From assembly GCF_020616555.1 (NCBI RefSeq), contig NZ_CP085173.1, positions 1,302,001 through 1,366,000 of the forward strand: a stretch of 64,000 nucleotides of DNA, written 5' to 3'. The notes under the pieces were generated by a model that ran no database searches, had not been told where the DNA came from, and saw nothing but the letters and a program-made list of their open reading frames with translations. Shown piece by piece: positions 16,061-25,319 of the stretch. How positions within the stretch are numbered: position 1 is the stretch's first letter; every line of letters begins with the position of its first letter. Source of the DNA: Streptomyces longhuiensis (GTDB lineage: Bacteria; Actinomycetota; Actinomycetes; Streptomycetales; Streptomycetaceae). The translations under genes and the position numbers were made by a program.

Positions 16061-18111
16061 CCACTCTCGACGTCTTCCGCGCCCCGGAGTCGGTCGCCGT
16101 CGTCGGCGCCACCGACAACCCGGCCAAGTGGGGCCACTGGCTCGCCCGCGGCGCCGTCGCGGGCGCGCACCGGCGCCGCGTACACCTGGTCAACACGCGC
16201 GGCGGCCAGGTCCTCGGCCGCGCCACCCTCCCGGGCCTCGACGCACTGCCCGAGGTTCCCGATCTGGTCGCCTTCGCCGTCCCTTCCCCAGCCTTGGCCG
16301 ACGGCGTCTCCCGGGCCGTCGCGCTCGGCGTGCCCGGTCTGCTCGCGATCACCGCGGGCGTCGAGGACGAGGCCGCGATCGGTGACGTGATCGCGGAGAG
16401 CGGCTCCCGGCTCCTCGGGCCGAACAGCCTCGGTCTCTACGACGCGTCGAGCGAACTGGAGCTGGCCTGGGGCCGATTCACACCCGGCGGCCTCGCGATC
16501 GTGTCGCAGAGCGGACAGCTGGGCCTGGAGATCGCGGGGATGGCCGCGAGCGCCGGCATCGGTGTCTCCAGGTTCGTGTCCGTCGGCAGCCAGCTCGACG
16601 TGTGCGCCGCCGAACTGCTCGCCGACCTGGCCCACCACGAAGCCACCCGCGTCGTCGCCGTCTATCTGGAGAGCTTCGGCGACGGTGAGCGGCTTCTGGA
16701 CGCCCTGGACCACCTGCGTGAGGCGGGCAAGCCGGTGCTCCTGCTGACGGTCGGCGACAGCAGGGCCGCACAGCAGGCGGCCCGCTCGCACACCGGAGCC
16801 ATGACGTCAGGCCTCGACGTCGTGGACGCCGCCTGCCGCACGGTCGGCGCCGTTCGCGTCGACACACCGGCCCAACTCGTCGACGCGGCACAGCTGTTGA
16901 GCCGATGCGCGCCGGTGCGGGGGCGTCGGGTCGCGATCGTGGCCGACAGCGGCGGACAGGGCGCCGTCGGCGCGGACACCGCGTCACGGCTCGGCCTGAC
17001 CGTCGCCGAGTTTCCCCCGGCTCTCCAGGAGCGCCTCGCGGACCGGCTGCCGCCGCACGCCGCGGTCGCGAACCCCGTCGACCTCGCCGGCGCGGGTGAG
17101 GACGACATCTCCACGTACGCGTCGACACCGGCGGTCCTCGCCGACAGCTCGGTCACCGATGCCGTCGTGCTCAGTGGCTACTTCGGCAGCTACGGTCGCG
17201 ACATCCCCGAACACCAGACGGCCGAGTCGCGGGTCGCGCGGGCCATCGGCTCCCTGGCCGCCGAGCGGGCGATTCCGGTCGTGGTGCACTCGATGGCCGA
17301 ACATACGGAGACGGTGAGGGAGTTGCACGCGGCGGGGGTGCCGACCTTCGCCGACGTCGAGGCGGCACTGCGGGCGGTGGCGACGGCGCACCGCTTCACT
17401 CAGGCACCCCGCCCGCGCGCAGGCCGCGTGCCCGCGCGTGAGCGTCAAGTACCCCCAGGCAGTGGGTATCTGGCCGCCCGACGGCTGCTGGCCGACGCGG
17501 GAGTTCCGTTCCCGCCCGCGGTCGGGATCGCGCCGGGTGCGCCGGATCCTGGCGGCGCGATGCGGTCCCTCTCGGCACCGGTCGTGCTCAAAGCCGACTG
17601 GCTGGAGCACAAGACGGAGCACGGCGGTGTCGCGACCGGGCTGGGCGATTCCGCCGCGCTCGGCGCCGCGTACGACGACATGGTGGCGCGGCTCGGGCCG
17701 CACGGGTACGTGGTCGAGGAGATGGACCGGCGCACCGACGTGGTCGAAGTGATCGTCGCCGCGCGCCGCGACCCGTCGTTCGGTCCCGTCGTCGTGGTAG
17801 GCGCCGGCGGAGTCCAGGCCGAGCTCAGTCAGGACCTCGCGCTTGAACTCGCCCCCTGCTCCCACGACACCGCGCGCGAGATGATCCGCCGGCTCCGGTC
17901 CTGGCCACTGCTGGCCGGCTGGCGTGGCAGACGGCCGGTCGACGTCGACGCGCTGGCGGCGGTCGTCGTCGCCGTCTCCGAGCTGATCGCCGACCGTGGC
18001 GACATCGGCGAGATCGAGCTGAACCCGGTCCGCGTCTCACCGGAAGGAGCCCTCGCGGTCGACGCCCTCGTCATAGCGGCACCGACGCCCGACAGCCCCT
18101 CCACTCACTGA
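16057..18111 (+). CDS. ADP-forming acetate/acyl-CoA ligase family protein
   Basis: A 684-residue single-chain acyl-CoA synthetase of the NDP-forming superfamily. It has a CoA-binding Rossmann domain (SVAVVGATDNPAKWGHW), a succinyl-CoA-ligase-like domain with AIVSQSGQLGLEIAGMAASA and the phospho-His region RSHTGAMTSGLDVV, and a C-terminal ATP-grasp domain (APVVLKADWLEHKTEHGGV, ELNPVRVSPEG). Family members reversibly activate acids to CoA esters with ATP, releasing ADP and phosphate. The start overlaps the dehydrogenase stop by 4 bases. A perfect hairpin follows 5 bases after its stop, ending the permease-dehydrogenase-ligase operon. Confidence 0.92.
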   Translation: MTTLDVFRAPESVAVVGATDNPAKWGHWLARGAVAGAHRRRVHLVNTRGGQVLGRATLPGLDALPEVPDLVAFAVPSPALADGVSRAVALGVPGLLAITAGVEDEAAIGDVIAESGSRLLGPNSLGLYDASSELELAWGRFTPGGLAIVSQSGQLGLEIAGMAASAGIGVSRFVSVGSQLDVCAAELLADLAHHEATRVVAVYLESFGDGERLLDALDHLREAGKPVLLLTVGDSRAAQQAARSHTGAMTSGLDVVDAACRTVGAVRVDTPAQLVDAAQLLSRCAPVRGRRVAIVADSGGQGAVGADTASRLGLTVAEFPPALQERLADRLPPHAAVANPVDLAGAGEDDISTYASTPAVLADSSVTDAVVLSGYFGSYGRDIPEHQTAESRVARAIGSLAAERAIPVVVHSMAEHTETVRELHAAGVPTFADVEAALRAVATAHRFTQAPRPRAGRVPARERQVPPGSGYLAARRLLADAGVPFPPAVGIAPGAPDPGGAMRSLSAPVVLKADWLEHKTEHGGVATGLGDSAALGAAYDDMVARLGPHGYVVEEMDRRTDVVEVIVAARRDPSFGPVVVVGAGGVQAELSQDLALELAPCSHDTAREMIRRLRSWPLLAGWRGRRPVDVDALAAVVVAVSELIADRGDIGEIELNPVRVSPEGALAVDALVIAAPTPDSPSTH

Positions 18112-18116
18112 CCGCG

Positions 18117-18140
18117 TCCGGCCGGCGACCACCGGCCGGA
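18117..18140 (+). terminator. Terminator hairpin after the acyl-CoA ligase
   Basis: TCCGGCCGG and CCGGCCGGA form a perfect 9-bp stem around a 6-base loop, beginning 5 bases after the stop codon. Confidence 0.8.
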
Positions 18141-18249
18141 ACCCGGTGTTCACAAACTCGACCCTGTAGAGGTCTAGCCGCAGACCATTGAATGTCGGCA
18201 CTCTTGCGCCCGTTGTGTCAGGACGTACGCGTGAGACAAGGGTGAACCG

Positions 18250-20262
18250 ATGACACCGATCAGCCGCAGAGGTTTTGTCGCACTGGGCGCCGGGATCGCC
18301 GCCGGCGCCGCGCTGCCCGCCACCAGAGCGGGCGCAGCCACCACGGGCACCGTCAAGGACGTCAAGCACGTGGTGATCCTCATGCAGGAGAACCGCAGTT
18401 TCGACCACTACTTCGGCCGCCTCAAGGGCGTCCGCGGGTTCGGTGACCGCAGCGGCATCACACTCTCCGGCGGGCAGCCCGTCTTCAACCAGCCGAACGG
18501 CCTGGGCCGCCAGTACCCGTGGAAACTCAGCTCCACCCCGGCCGCGGGCGGCGCGGACGGCGAGACGCTCGCCCAGTGCAACGGTGACCTGCCGCACAGC
18601 TGGTCCTCCCAGCACTCCGCGTGGAACAAGGGCCGGCTCGACCACTGGGTCGCCGGTGTCGGCAACGTGCGCAGCCTCGGCTACCTGGACCGCGGCGACA
18701 TACCGTTCCACTACGCGCTGGCCGACAACTACACCGTGTGCGACGCCTACTTCAGCTCCACCCTCAGCGCCACCGGACCCAACCGCACCTACCTGTGGAG
18801 CGGCAAGGTCGACGGCTCCAGCCACGACGGCGGCGACGAGTCGGGGCTGACCTGGGAGACGTACGCCGAGGCGCTCCAGCGGGCCGGTGTCAGCTGGAAG
18901 GTCTACCAGAATGCCAATGACAACTACGGCGACAACGGTCTCGCCTACTTCTCGAAGATCGCCGGCGCCAAGCCCGGTGACCCGCTGCACGACCGCGGCA
19001 TGTCCTCCGTCCCCGCGGTGACCGGTTCCACGCCCGACGACATCGCCGCCGCGATCAAGGCGGACGCGCTGGCCGGCAACCTCCCCCAGGTCTCCTGGGT
19101 CGTCGCCAACCAGGCGTTCTCCGAGCACCCCTACGCCCCGCCCGGCGACGGAGCCCACTTCGTGGACCTCGTCCACCGCGCCCTGGCCGCATCCCCCGAG
19201 GTGTTCGACTCGACCGTCCTCTTCCTCAACTACGACGAGAACGACGGCTTCTTCGACCACGTACCGCCGCCGTCACCTCCCGCCGGAACGCCCGGCGAGT
19301 TCCTCGACGGAACGCCCTTCGGCCTCGGCTTCCGCGTCCCGATGGTCGTCATGTCCCCCTGGACCAGGGGTGGTTGGGTCTCCTCGGAGGTCTTCGACCA
19401 CACGTCCGTCCTGCGGTTCATGGAGACCTGGACGACCGCCCTCGGCACTCCGGCGACCTGCCCCAACATCAGCGCGTGGCGCCGCAAGGTCACCGGCGAC
19501 CTGACGGGCGTGTTCGACTTCGCCCGGCCCGTGTACGGAATGCCGTCCGGCCTGCCCGCCACCGAGGTCATCGGGTACGACACCTGCGGCCCGCTGCCCA
19601 ACCCCGCGCCCCAGACGAACGCCCTGCCCAGCCAGGAGCCCGGCACTCGCCCCGCGCGCGCCCTCCCCTACCAGCCGAACGGCAACCTCGACCACTTCGA
19701 GTTCGGTGCCGCCGGCAAGATCCTCGCGTGGTTCTCCATGGCGAACCAGGGCTCCCCGGCACGCAGCGCCGCCCACCTCTCCATCCACCCGAACGCCTAC
19801 CGTGACACGACGCCGTGGCAGTACACGGTCGACGCGGGCGGCACGGCCACGGACTTCTTCAACATCGGCGCGGGCTACGGGGCGGGCGCGTACGACATCA
19901 CGATGGCAGGGCCGAACCGCTTCCTGCGCCGCTTCACGGGCGACGCCACGAAGGCGGGCAAGGCGATCGAGGTCGCCGCCCGGTTCGCCGTGGAGTCCGG
20001 CACCGGCAAGACGGCCATCTGGTTCAGGATGACCAACTCGGGTTCCGCGGAAGCCCAGTTCACCATCACGTCGAACAACTACCGTTCGGACGGCCCCTGG
20101 AACTACACGGTCCCCGCCGGCGGCTCGACGGAGGACTTCTTCAACGCCGTGGCGAACCAGAACGGCTGGTACGACTTCACGATCACGTCCAGCACGGACA
20201 CGACGTGGTCCCGCCGCTACACGGGCCACATCGAGACCGGCGCGGCGTCCGTCAGCGGCTGA
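18250..20262 (+). CDS. Secreted phosphocholine-specific phospholipase C (Tat-exported)
   Basis: A 670-residue exported enzyme that releases phosphocholine or similar head groups from lipids. The N-terminus carries a twin-arginine signal (SRRGFVALGAGIAAGAALPA). The phosphoesterase domain includes VVILMQENRSFDHYFGRLKG, with the metal-binding Glu/Asn seen in this family, and LFLNYDENDGFFDHVPPP. Two related C-terminal beta-domains follow (about 480-575 and 580-665), each with a WxYTVxAGG-like pattern (WQYTVDAGGTATDFFN and WNYTVPAGGSTEDFFN). The start ATG at 18250 has an AAGGGTG site. Such genes are often phosphate-regulated in Streptomyces, but I see only one GTTCAC (18148-18153), not a full PHO box. 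Confidence 0.95.
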   Translation: MTPISRRGFVALGAGIAAGAALPATRAGAATTGTVKDVKHVVILMQENRSFDHYFGRLKGVRGFGDRSGITLSGGQPVFNQPNGLGRQYPWKLSSTPAAGGADGETLAQCNGDLPHSWSSQHSAWNKGRLDHWVAGVGNVRSLGYLDRGDIPFHYALADNYTVCDAYFSSTLSATGPNRTYLWSGKVDGSSHDGGDESGLTWETYAEALQRAGVSWKVYQNANDNYGDNGLAYFSKIAGAKPGDPLHDRGMSSVPAVTGSTPDDIAAAIKADALAGNLPQVSWVVANQAFSEHPYAPPGDGAHFVDLVHRALAASPEVFDSTVLFLNYDENDGFFDHVPPPSPPAGTPGEFLDGTPFGLGFRVPMVVMSPWTRGGWVSSEVFDHTSVLRFMETWTTALGTPATCPNISAWRRKVTGDLTGVFDFARPVYGMPSGLPATEVIGYDTCGPLPNPAPQTNALPSQEPGTRPARALPYQPNGNLDHFEFGAAGKILAWFSMANQGSPARSAAHLSIHPNAYRDTTPWQYTVDAGGTATDFFNIGAGYGAGAYDITMAGPNRFLRRFTGDATKAGKAIEVAARFAVESGTGKTAIWFRMTNSGSAEAQFTITSNNYRSDGPWNYTVPAGGSTEDFFNAVANQNGWYDFTITSSTDTTWSRRYTGHIETGAASVSG

Positions 20263-20286
20263 TCCCCGGAGGCGCCCGCGGCGACC

Positions 20287-20377
20287 GGTCGGCGGGTCGG
20301 TCGGCGGGTCGACGGTCGGTCGGGAGCACCCAGTCCGGCCGACCCGACACCGGCCCTTTCACCAGCCGACCGGTCGG
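20287..20377. repeat. GGTCGG-rich repeats and palindrome upstream of the STAND ATPase
   Basis: Two exact tandem copies of GGTCGGCGGGTC (20287-20298 and 20299-20310) are followed by further GGTCGG units. A perfect 12-bp palindrome CCGACCGGTCGG lies at 20366-20377. The complementary GGTCGG/CCGACC units can form several hairpins. The block fills most of the gap between the phospholipase and the ATPase gene. Confidence 0.6.
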
Positions 20378-20453
20378 TGACTGAAACTGATCGTTTTTGA
20401 CCGCTTCTCGCGAGGGGGTGGGGCCGCGCGCGGCCGCACGGCAGGATGGGCCC

Positions 20454-22499
20454 GTGGTAGGCAATCTCCCCGTCATGATGACCAGTTTCGTCGGCCGCGA
20501 CAGCGAACTGGCCGCCGTCGGGCGGTCCTTGGAGGAACACCGGCTGGTCACGCTCACCGGCAGCGGCGGTGTCGGAAAGAGCCGGCTCGCCCTGCACTTC
20601 GCCGAGGAGGTACGGGGCGCGTACGCGGACGGGATCTGGTGGGCCGACCTCTCCCATCTCTACGACGACCGGCTGTTCACCGCCACGGTCTCCGACGCCC
20701 TCGGTCTTCTGGACCACAATCCGCGGGCCCCCATCGAGGCGCTGGGCGAGTGGCTGGCCGGGCGCCGCGTCCTCCTCGTCCTCGACTGCTGCGAGCGCGT
20801 CCTCAACGCCTGCTGGGAGCTGGTGACCGAACTCCTCACCGTCGCCCCGAACCTGACCGTCCTCGCCACCAGCAGGGAGCCCCTCGGGGTCCAGGGCGAG
20901 CACTGCATCGAGGTGGCCCCTCTGTCCACGGGCGACGAGGAGGGCGGCCCCGACGAGGCGGTGCGCCTGTTCCGCGAGCGGTGCGCCACGGACGCCCCGG
21001 ACGTCCCGCTCGACTCCCCCGAGGCCGCCGAGACCATCTCCCGTATCTGCCGCCGTCTCGAAGGCATCCCCCTGGCCGTCGAGCTGGCCTGCGCACGGCT
21101 GCGCGAGAGCAGCCTCGACGAGATCGCCGAGCGGCTGACGTCGCGCCTGGACACCCTCGTCGACGACACGATCTGGCCCAGGCGCCACCGCGCCCTGCGC
21201 ACCGCGATCGGCTGGAGCCACGAGCTGTGCGCGCCGCTCGAACGCCTCGTGTGGGCCAGACTCTCGGTCTTCCACGGCCCGGTCGACGAGGCGGACGCCC
21301 GGTCCGTCTGCGCCGGCGGCCCTCTCGGCGCGGACGAGATCCCCACGGTCCTGGAACGGCTCGCCGACCAGTCGGTCCTGCAACGGGACGGCACCCGCTT
21401 CCGGATGCTCGACACGGTGCGCGAGTACGGCGCCCTGTGGCTCCGTGAGCTCGGCGAGCAGCACGCTCTGGCCGAGCGCCACGCCGCCCATTTCGCCGGC
21501 ATCGTCGAGCAGGCCGAGGCCGGCTGGCTCAGCGACCGGCAGGTCGCCTGGTACAACCGCATCTCCGACAGTCACGCCGACGTACGCGCCGCGCTCGACC
21601 ACCTCTTCACCCAGGATGCGGACACGGCCGTCGAAATGGCGGGACGCACCGGCCTGTTCTGGCCCTGCTGCGGACACCTGTACGAGTCGCGTGACTATCT
21701 GGAACGCGCCCTGCGGCTCGACACGCCCCAAGGTCCGTCCCGCACCCGCGCCCTGTGGGCGCTCGGCATCACCCTCACCCTCCAGGGCGACCACCAGACC
21801 GCCCTGCGCGTCGGTGAGGAGTGCGCCCTCGCCGCGCAGCGGGACGGCACCCCCGAATCCGTGCTCTTCGCCGCCCACACCCTCGGCCTCACGCACCTCA
21901 TGACGGGGCATCCGCAGGACGCGTACGACGTCAGTGAGCACGCCCTGAACACGTGCGCCAGCACACCGCCGACCGGCGCCCCCCAGCTCTGCTGCCTGGT
22001 GATCAGGGCCTTCGCCCTCTCCGCCCTCGGCCGGCTCGACGAGGCGCACGAGAAGGCCACCAGCCTGCGCCGCCTCAGCCATGAGTACGGCGAACACTGG
22101 GCCCGGTCCTACGCGGACCACCAACTCGCCTTCATCAACCTCCTCCAGGGCCGCCCGCACGAGGCCGAGATCCACGCCCGCGCCATGCTCACCAGCAAGC
22201 ACAACCTCAACGACAACCTGGGCATCGCACTCGGCCTCGACCTGCTGACCGGTGCCAACGCGGCCCAGGGCAACGGTGTCGAAGCCGCCCGCACCTCCGG
22301 CACCGGCCACGCCTACTGGCGCATGCTCGGCCACCCGAACCGCGGCACCCCGGAGCTCTCGGAGATCCGCGACCAGTGGGAACAGCAGGCCCGGAAGGCG
22401 GCCGGTGACAACGCGTACGACACGGCGTACCACCGCGCCCTGACGGACGACGCCGAACACGGCCTCGCGCACGCGCTCCAGGGGCACGCCGGTCCCTGA
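20454..22499 (+). CDS. AfsR/LuxR-type STAND ATPase (NB-ARC-like) lacking a DNA-binding domain
   Basis: A 681-residue signal-transduction ATPase. The NTP-binding domain begins at once: VGRDSELAAVGRSLEEHR, Walker A GSGGVGKSRLAL, Walker B RVLLVLDCCERVLNACWELV and sensor LTVLATSREPLGVQGE. It is followed by a winged-helix-like region (MLDTVREYGALWLRELGEQH) and a long helical TPR-like C-terminal half. Relatives with this architecture normally carry either an N-terminal OmpR/BTAD domain (AfsR, SARP) or a C-terminal LuxR HTH. Here the protein starts two strands before the P-loop and ends at a helix rich in Asp/Glu/His with neither. GTG 20454 is preferred because AGGA lies about 9 bases upstream. Confidence 0.85.
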   Translation: MVGNLPVMMTSFVGRDSELAAVGRSLEEHRLVTLTGSGGVGKSRLALHFAEEVRGAYADGIWWADLSHLYDDRLFTATVSDALGLLDHNPRAPIEALGEWLAGRRVLLVLDCCERVLNACWELVTELLTVAPNLTVLATSREPLGVQGEHCIEVAPLSTGDEEGGPDEAVRLFRERCATDAPDVPLDSPEAAETISRICRRLEGIPLAVELACARLRESSLDEIAERLTSRLDTLVDDTIWPRRHRALRTAIGWSHELCAPLERLVWARLSVFHGPVDEADARSVCAGGPLGADEIPTVLERLADQSVLQRDGTRFRMLDTVREYGALWLRELGEQHALAERHAAHFAGIVEQAEAGWLSDRQVAWYNRISDSHADVRAALDHLFTQDADTAVEMAGRTGLFWPCCGHLYESRDYLERALRLDTPQGPSRTRALWALGITLTLQGDHQTALRVGEECALAAQRDGTPESVLFAAHTLGLTHLMTGHPQDAYDVSEHALNTCASTPPTGAPQLCCLVIRAFALSALGRLDEAHEKATSLRRLSHEYGEHWARSYADHQLAFINLLQGRPHEAEIHARAMLTSKHNLNDNLGIALGLDLLTGANAAQGNGVEAARTSGTGHAYWRMLGHPNRGTPELSEIRDQWEQQARKAAGDNAYDTAYHRALTDDAEHGLAHALQGHAGP

Positions 22500-22613
22500 C
22501 CCATACGAGGCGGGGGCTCGTCCCTCCCCGGACCGTAGGACCATTTGTGTACCCCGGCCCGCCGACACGTCCGCAGGCTCGAACGGTGCCACGGTCCGCC
22601 ATACGCTCACGCA

Positions 22614-24659
22614 GTGTTCAACATGCCCGCTCTGATCAAACGCCTGGTGATCGGCCGCGCCATGCGCAGCGAGGAGCTGGGCGAGACACTGCTGCCCAAG
22701 CGCCTCGCCCTGCCGATCTTCGCCTCCGACCCGCTCTCGTCGGTGGCGTACGCGACCCAGGAGATCCTGCTCGTCCTCACCCTGGGCGGACTCGCCTATC
22801 TGCACTTCACGCCGTGGATCGCCGCGGCCGTGGTGGCGCTGATGGCGGTGGTCGTGCTCTCGTACCGGCAGGTGGTGTACGCGTATCCGAGCGGCGGTGG
22901 CTCCTACGAGGTCGCGTCCACCAACCTGGGGTCCTCGGCCGGTCTCGTGGTAGCCGCCTCGCTGCTGGTCGACTACGTGATGACGGTGGCGGTGTCCGTC
23001 GCCTCCGGTGTGGACAACATCATCTCGGCGCTCCCGGCACTCAACGACTACCGCGTCCTGCTGGCCGTCGGCTTCGTCGCCGTCCTCACCGCCATCAATC
23101 TGCGGGGCGTACGCGAGTCGGGCAAGACCTTCGCCGCACCCACGTACCTCTTCATCGGCGGCGTGCTGATCATGGTGATCACCGGCCTGATCCGGTACGC
23201 CCTGGGGGACGCGCCGGTCGCCGAGACCGCCACGTACGGCATCACGCCCCAGAAGTCCGACACACATCTCGCGGGCCTGGCCCTGGTGATGCTCGTGCTG
23301 CGCGCCTTCTCCTCGGGGTGTACGGCGCTGACCGGCGTGGAGGCGATCTCCAACGGCGTACCGGCCTTTCGCAAGCCCAAGTCCAAGAACGCCGCGGCCA
23401 CTTTGGTGGCCATGGGCGTCATCGCCGTCGTCATGTTCGTCGGCGTGACGACGCTCGCGCTGATCAGCAAGGTGCACATCACGGACGACGCGTGCCGGCT
23501 GACCGGGCTCGACGGCGACTGCGGGAGCTATACGCAGCGCACGGTCATCGCGCAGGTGGCGGCCGCCGTCTTCGGCGGTGAGCACAGCGTCGGGTTCTTC
23601 TTCATCCAGGCCGCCACGGCTCTGGTCCTGATCCTGGCCGCGAACACCGCTTTCAACGGCTTCCCGATGCTGGCCTCGATCCTCGCCAAGGACCGTTTCC
23701 TGCCGCACCAGTTGCACAACCGGGGCGACCGGCTTGCGTTCTCCAACGGCATCCTCGCGCTGGCCGTCGTAGCCGCCGCGCTGCTCTGGGGCTTCAAGGC
23801 CAACGTCACCAGCCTCATCCACCTCTACATCCTGGGTGTGTTCACCTCGTTCACCCTGTCCCAGCTGGGCATGGTGCGGCACTGGAACCAGGAGCTGGCG
23901 ACCGAGCACGACCCGGCGGTGCGCCGCCGCCACCACTCCGCACGCGCCATCAACTCCCTCGGCGCGTGCGTCACCGGCCTCGTCCTGCTGATCGTGCTCG
24001 TCACCAAGTTCACCGAGGGCGCCTGGCTGGCCGTTCTCGCCGCTACGGTGCTGTGGCTGATGATGCGCGGCATCCGCCGCCACTACGACACGACGTCCGC
24101 CGAGCTGGCCGTCGAGGACCCGCACGCCGAACTCGTGTCCCCCTCAAGGGTCTTGGCGATCGTCCTGGTCTCCAGGCTGCACAAGCCCACGATGCGTGCC
24201 CTGGCCTACGCGCGGGCCTCCCACCCCGACCGGCTGGAGGCGCTGACCGTGTCGGTCGACCGCGACGAGGTCGCCACCCTGCGCAAGAGCTGGGACGAAT
24301 ACGGCATCGACGTCCCGCTGAAGGTCATCGACTCCCCGTACCGCGAGGTGACGCGGCCCGTCGTCGAGTATGTGCGCGCCATCCGCCGGGACAGCCCCCG
24401 CGACATCGTCGCCGTGTTCATCCCGGAGTACGTGGTCGGTCGCTGGTGGGAGAACCTGCTCCACAATCAGTCGGCGCTCTGGCTCAAAAGCCGCCTTCTG
24501 TTCACGCCCGGGGTGATGGTGACGAGCGTGCCCTGGCAGCTCACCTCGTCCGCGCACGCCAACCACCCGGCCCGTCGGGCACCCGGTTCCGTGCGCCGGG
24601 GCGAACCCCAGCGCCCGCCGGCCGGTGCGGGCCGGTCACGCGGCACGGGGCACGACTGA
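22614..24659 (+). CDS. Large APC-family permease with cytoplasmic C-terminal domain
   Basis: A 681-residue transporter. About 12 membrane spans follow the conserved start LGETLLPKRLALPIFASDPL, a pattern seen in a Streptomyces/actinobacterial APC group annotated as amino acid or potassium-type permeases. The last 160 residues are soluble, with VSVDRDEVATLRKSWDEYGI and FIPEYVVGRWWENLLHNQSA. GTG 22614 is the likely start: TACGCT at 22602-22607 sits 6 bases before it and no ribosome site is seen, so the transcript may be leaderless. ATG 22623 is the alternative. It stands alone, and the substrate is unknown. Confidence 0.85.
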   Translation: MFNMPALIKRLVIGRAMRSEELGETLLPKRLALPIFASDPLSSVAYATQEILLVLTLGGLAYLHFTPWIAAAVVALMAVVVLSYRQVVYAYPSGGGSYEVASTNLGSSAGLVVAASLLVDYVMTVAVSVASGVDNIISALPALNDYRVLLAVGFVAVLTAINLRGVRESGKTFAAPTYLFIGGVLIMVITGLIRYALGDAPVAETATYGITPQKSDTHLAGLALVMLVLRAFSSGCTALTGVEAISNGVPAFRKPKSKNAAATLVAMGVIAVVMFVGVTTLALISKVHITDDACRLTGLDGDCGSYTQRTVIAQVAAAVFGGEHSVGFFFIQAATALVLILAANTAFNGFPMLASILAKDRFLPHQLHNRGDRLAFSNGILALAVVAAALLWGFKANVTSLIHLYILGVFTSFTLSQLGMVRHWNQELATEHDPAVRRRHHSARAINSLGACVTGLVLLIVLVTKFTEGAWLAVLAATVLWLMMRGIRRHYDTTSAELAVEDPHAELVSPSRVLAIVLVSRLHKPTMRALAYARASHPDRLEALTVSVDRDEVATLRKSWDEYGIDVPLKVIDSPYREVTRPVVEYVRAIRRDSPRDIVAVFIPEYVVGRWWENLLHNQSALWLKSRLLFTPGVMVTSVPWQLTSSAHANHPARRAPGSVRRGEPQRPPAGAGRSRGTGHD

Positions 24660-24736
24660 CGAACCAGGTACGCCGTCGATTCGGTGCCGCACGGCGTCAC
24701 AGGGACGGCATTCCGCCAAACCTGACTCAAATGAGC

Positions 24737-24763
24737 GTTGGGGCGGCACACGTGAGCGGGTAG
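24737..24763 (+). promoter_or_regulatory. Possible SigB-type stress promoter before the b-subunit-like gene
   Basis: GTTG (24737-24740) and GGGTAG (24758-24763) are 17 bp apart, close to the Streptomyces SigB-group consensus GTTT-N14-16-GGGTA. The -10 ends 9 bases before the ATG, so the leader would be very short. This is a by-eye match only. Confidence 0.35.
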
Positions 24764-24772
24764 GCAGGGGGC

Positions 24773-25249
24773 ATGTACCTTCTGCCGACGAAATTCGGAC
24801 CACTCAACGCCAAGATCGACGCCCTGATGGTCGCCCTCGTCCTCTTCACCATCGTCTTCCTCTGGTTCAGGCGCCTCCTGCCCCGCATCAACCAGGTGCT
24901 GGCCGAGCGCGCCGACCGCACCGAAGGCGCCCTGGAACGCGCCGAGGCGATCCGGGCGGAGGCCTCCGCCGAACACGCCGGCGCCCAGGCCCTGCTCGCC
25001 GAGGCCCGTCGCGACGCCGCCAGGGTCACGCAGGCGGCACGCGAGGAAGGCGCGGCGCTGATAGCCGCCGCCCGTGAGGACGGACTGCGCGAACGCGAGG
25101 CGCTCCTCGCCGACGGCCAGGCGCTGATCGAGGCCGAACGGGCCGCGGCGGAGGCCGAACTGCGCCTCACCGTCCCCGAGCTGGCCGCCGAACTGGCGAG
25201 CCGCATCATCGGGGAGCCCGTCCGGGCGGCAGCGCCCACGACCCCCTGA
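24773..25249 (+). CDS. Orphan ATP synthase F0 subunit b-like protein
   Basis: A 158-residue protein with the layout of F0 subunit b: one N-terminal membrane helix (ALMVALVLFTIVFLWF), the flanking RRLLPRINQVLAERADR segment, and then a long Ala/Glu/Arg-rich amphipathic helix that would form the b-dimer stalk, ending in ELASRIIGEPV. No other ATP synthase gene is nearby; the neighbours are an APC permease and the initiator tRNA. It is therefore a paralogue outside the atp operon. It could form an alternative stator, or be a membrane-anchored coiled coil with a different job. GGCAGGGGG just before the ATG serves as ribosome site. Confidence 0.8.
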   Translation: MYLLPTKFGPLNAKIDALMVALVLFTIVFLWFRRLLPRINQVLAERADRTEGALERAEAIRAEASAEHAGAQALLAEARRDAARVTQAAREEGAALIAAAREDGLREREALLADGQALIEAERAAAEAELRLTVPELAAELASRIIGEPVRAAAPTTP

Positions 25250-25278
25250 AACACGCTCGCCGCACGGAGCCAGAACGC

Positions 25279-25313
25279 ACCAGGGCCCGGATCCAATGGA
25301 TCCGGGCCCTGGT
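25279..25313. terminator. 16-bp perfect hairpin, bidirectional terminator
   Basis: The arms 25279-25294 and 25298-25313 are exact reverse complements (ACCAGGGCCCGGATCC on the left) around an AAT loop. It lies between the converging b-subunit-like gene and the tRNA gene, 6 bases past the tRNA 3' end. Confidence 0.88.
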
Positions 25314-25319
25314 CGGCAG

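Noticed and set aside
18148..18158. Possible PHO box before phospholipase C
   Set aside because: Only one GTTCAC unit is present; the second direct repeat expected 11 bases later is absent.
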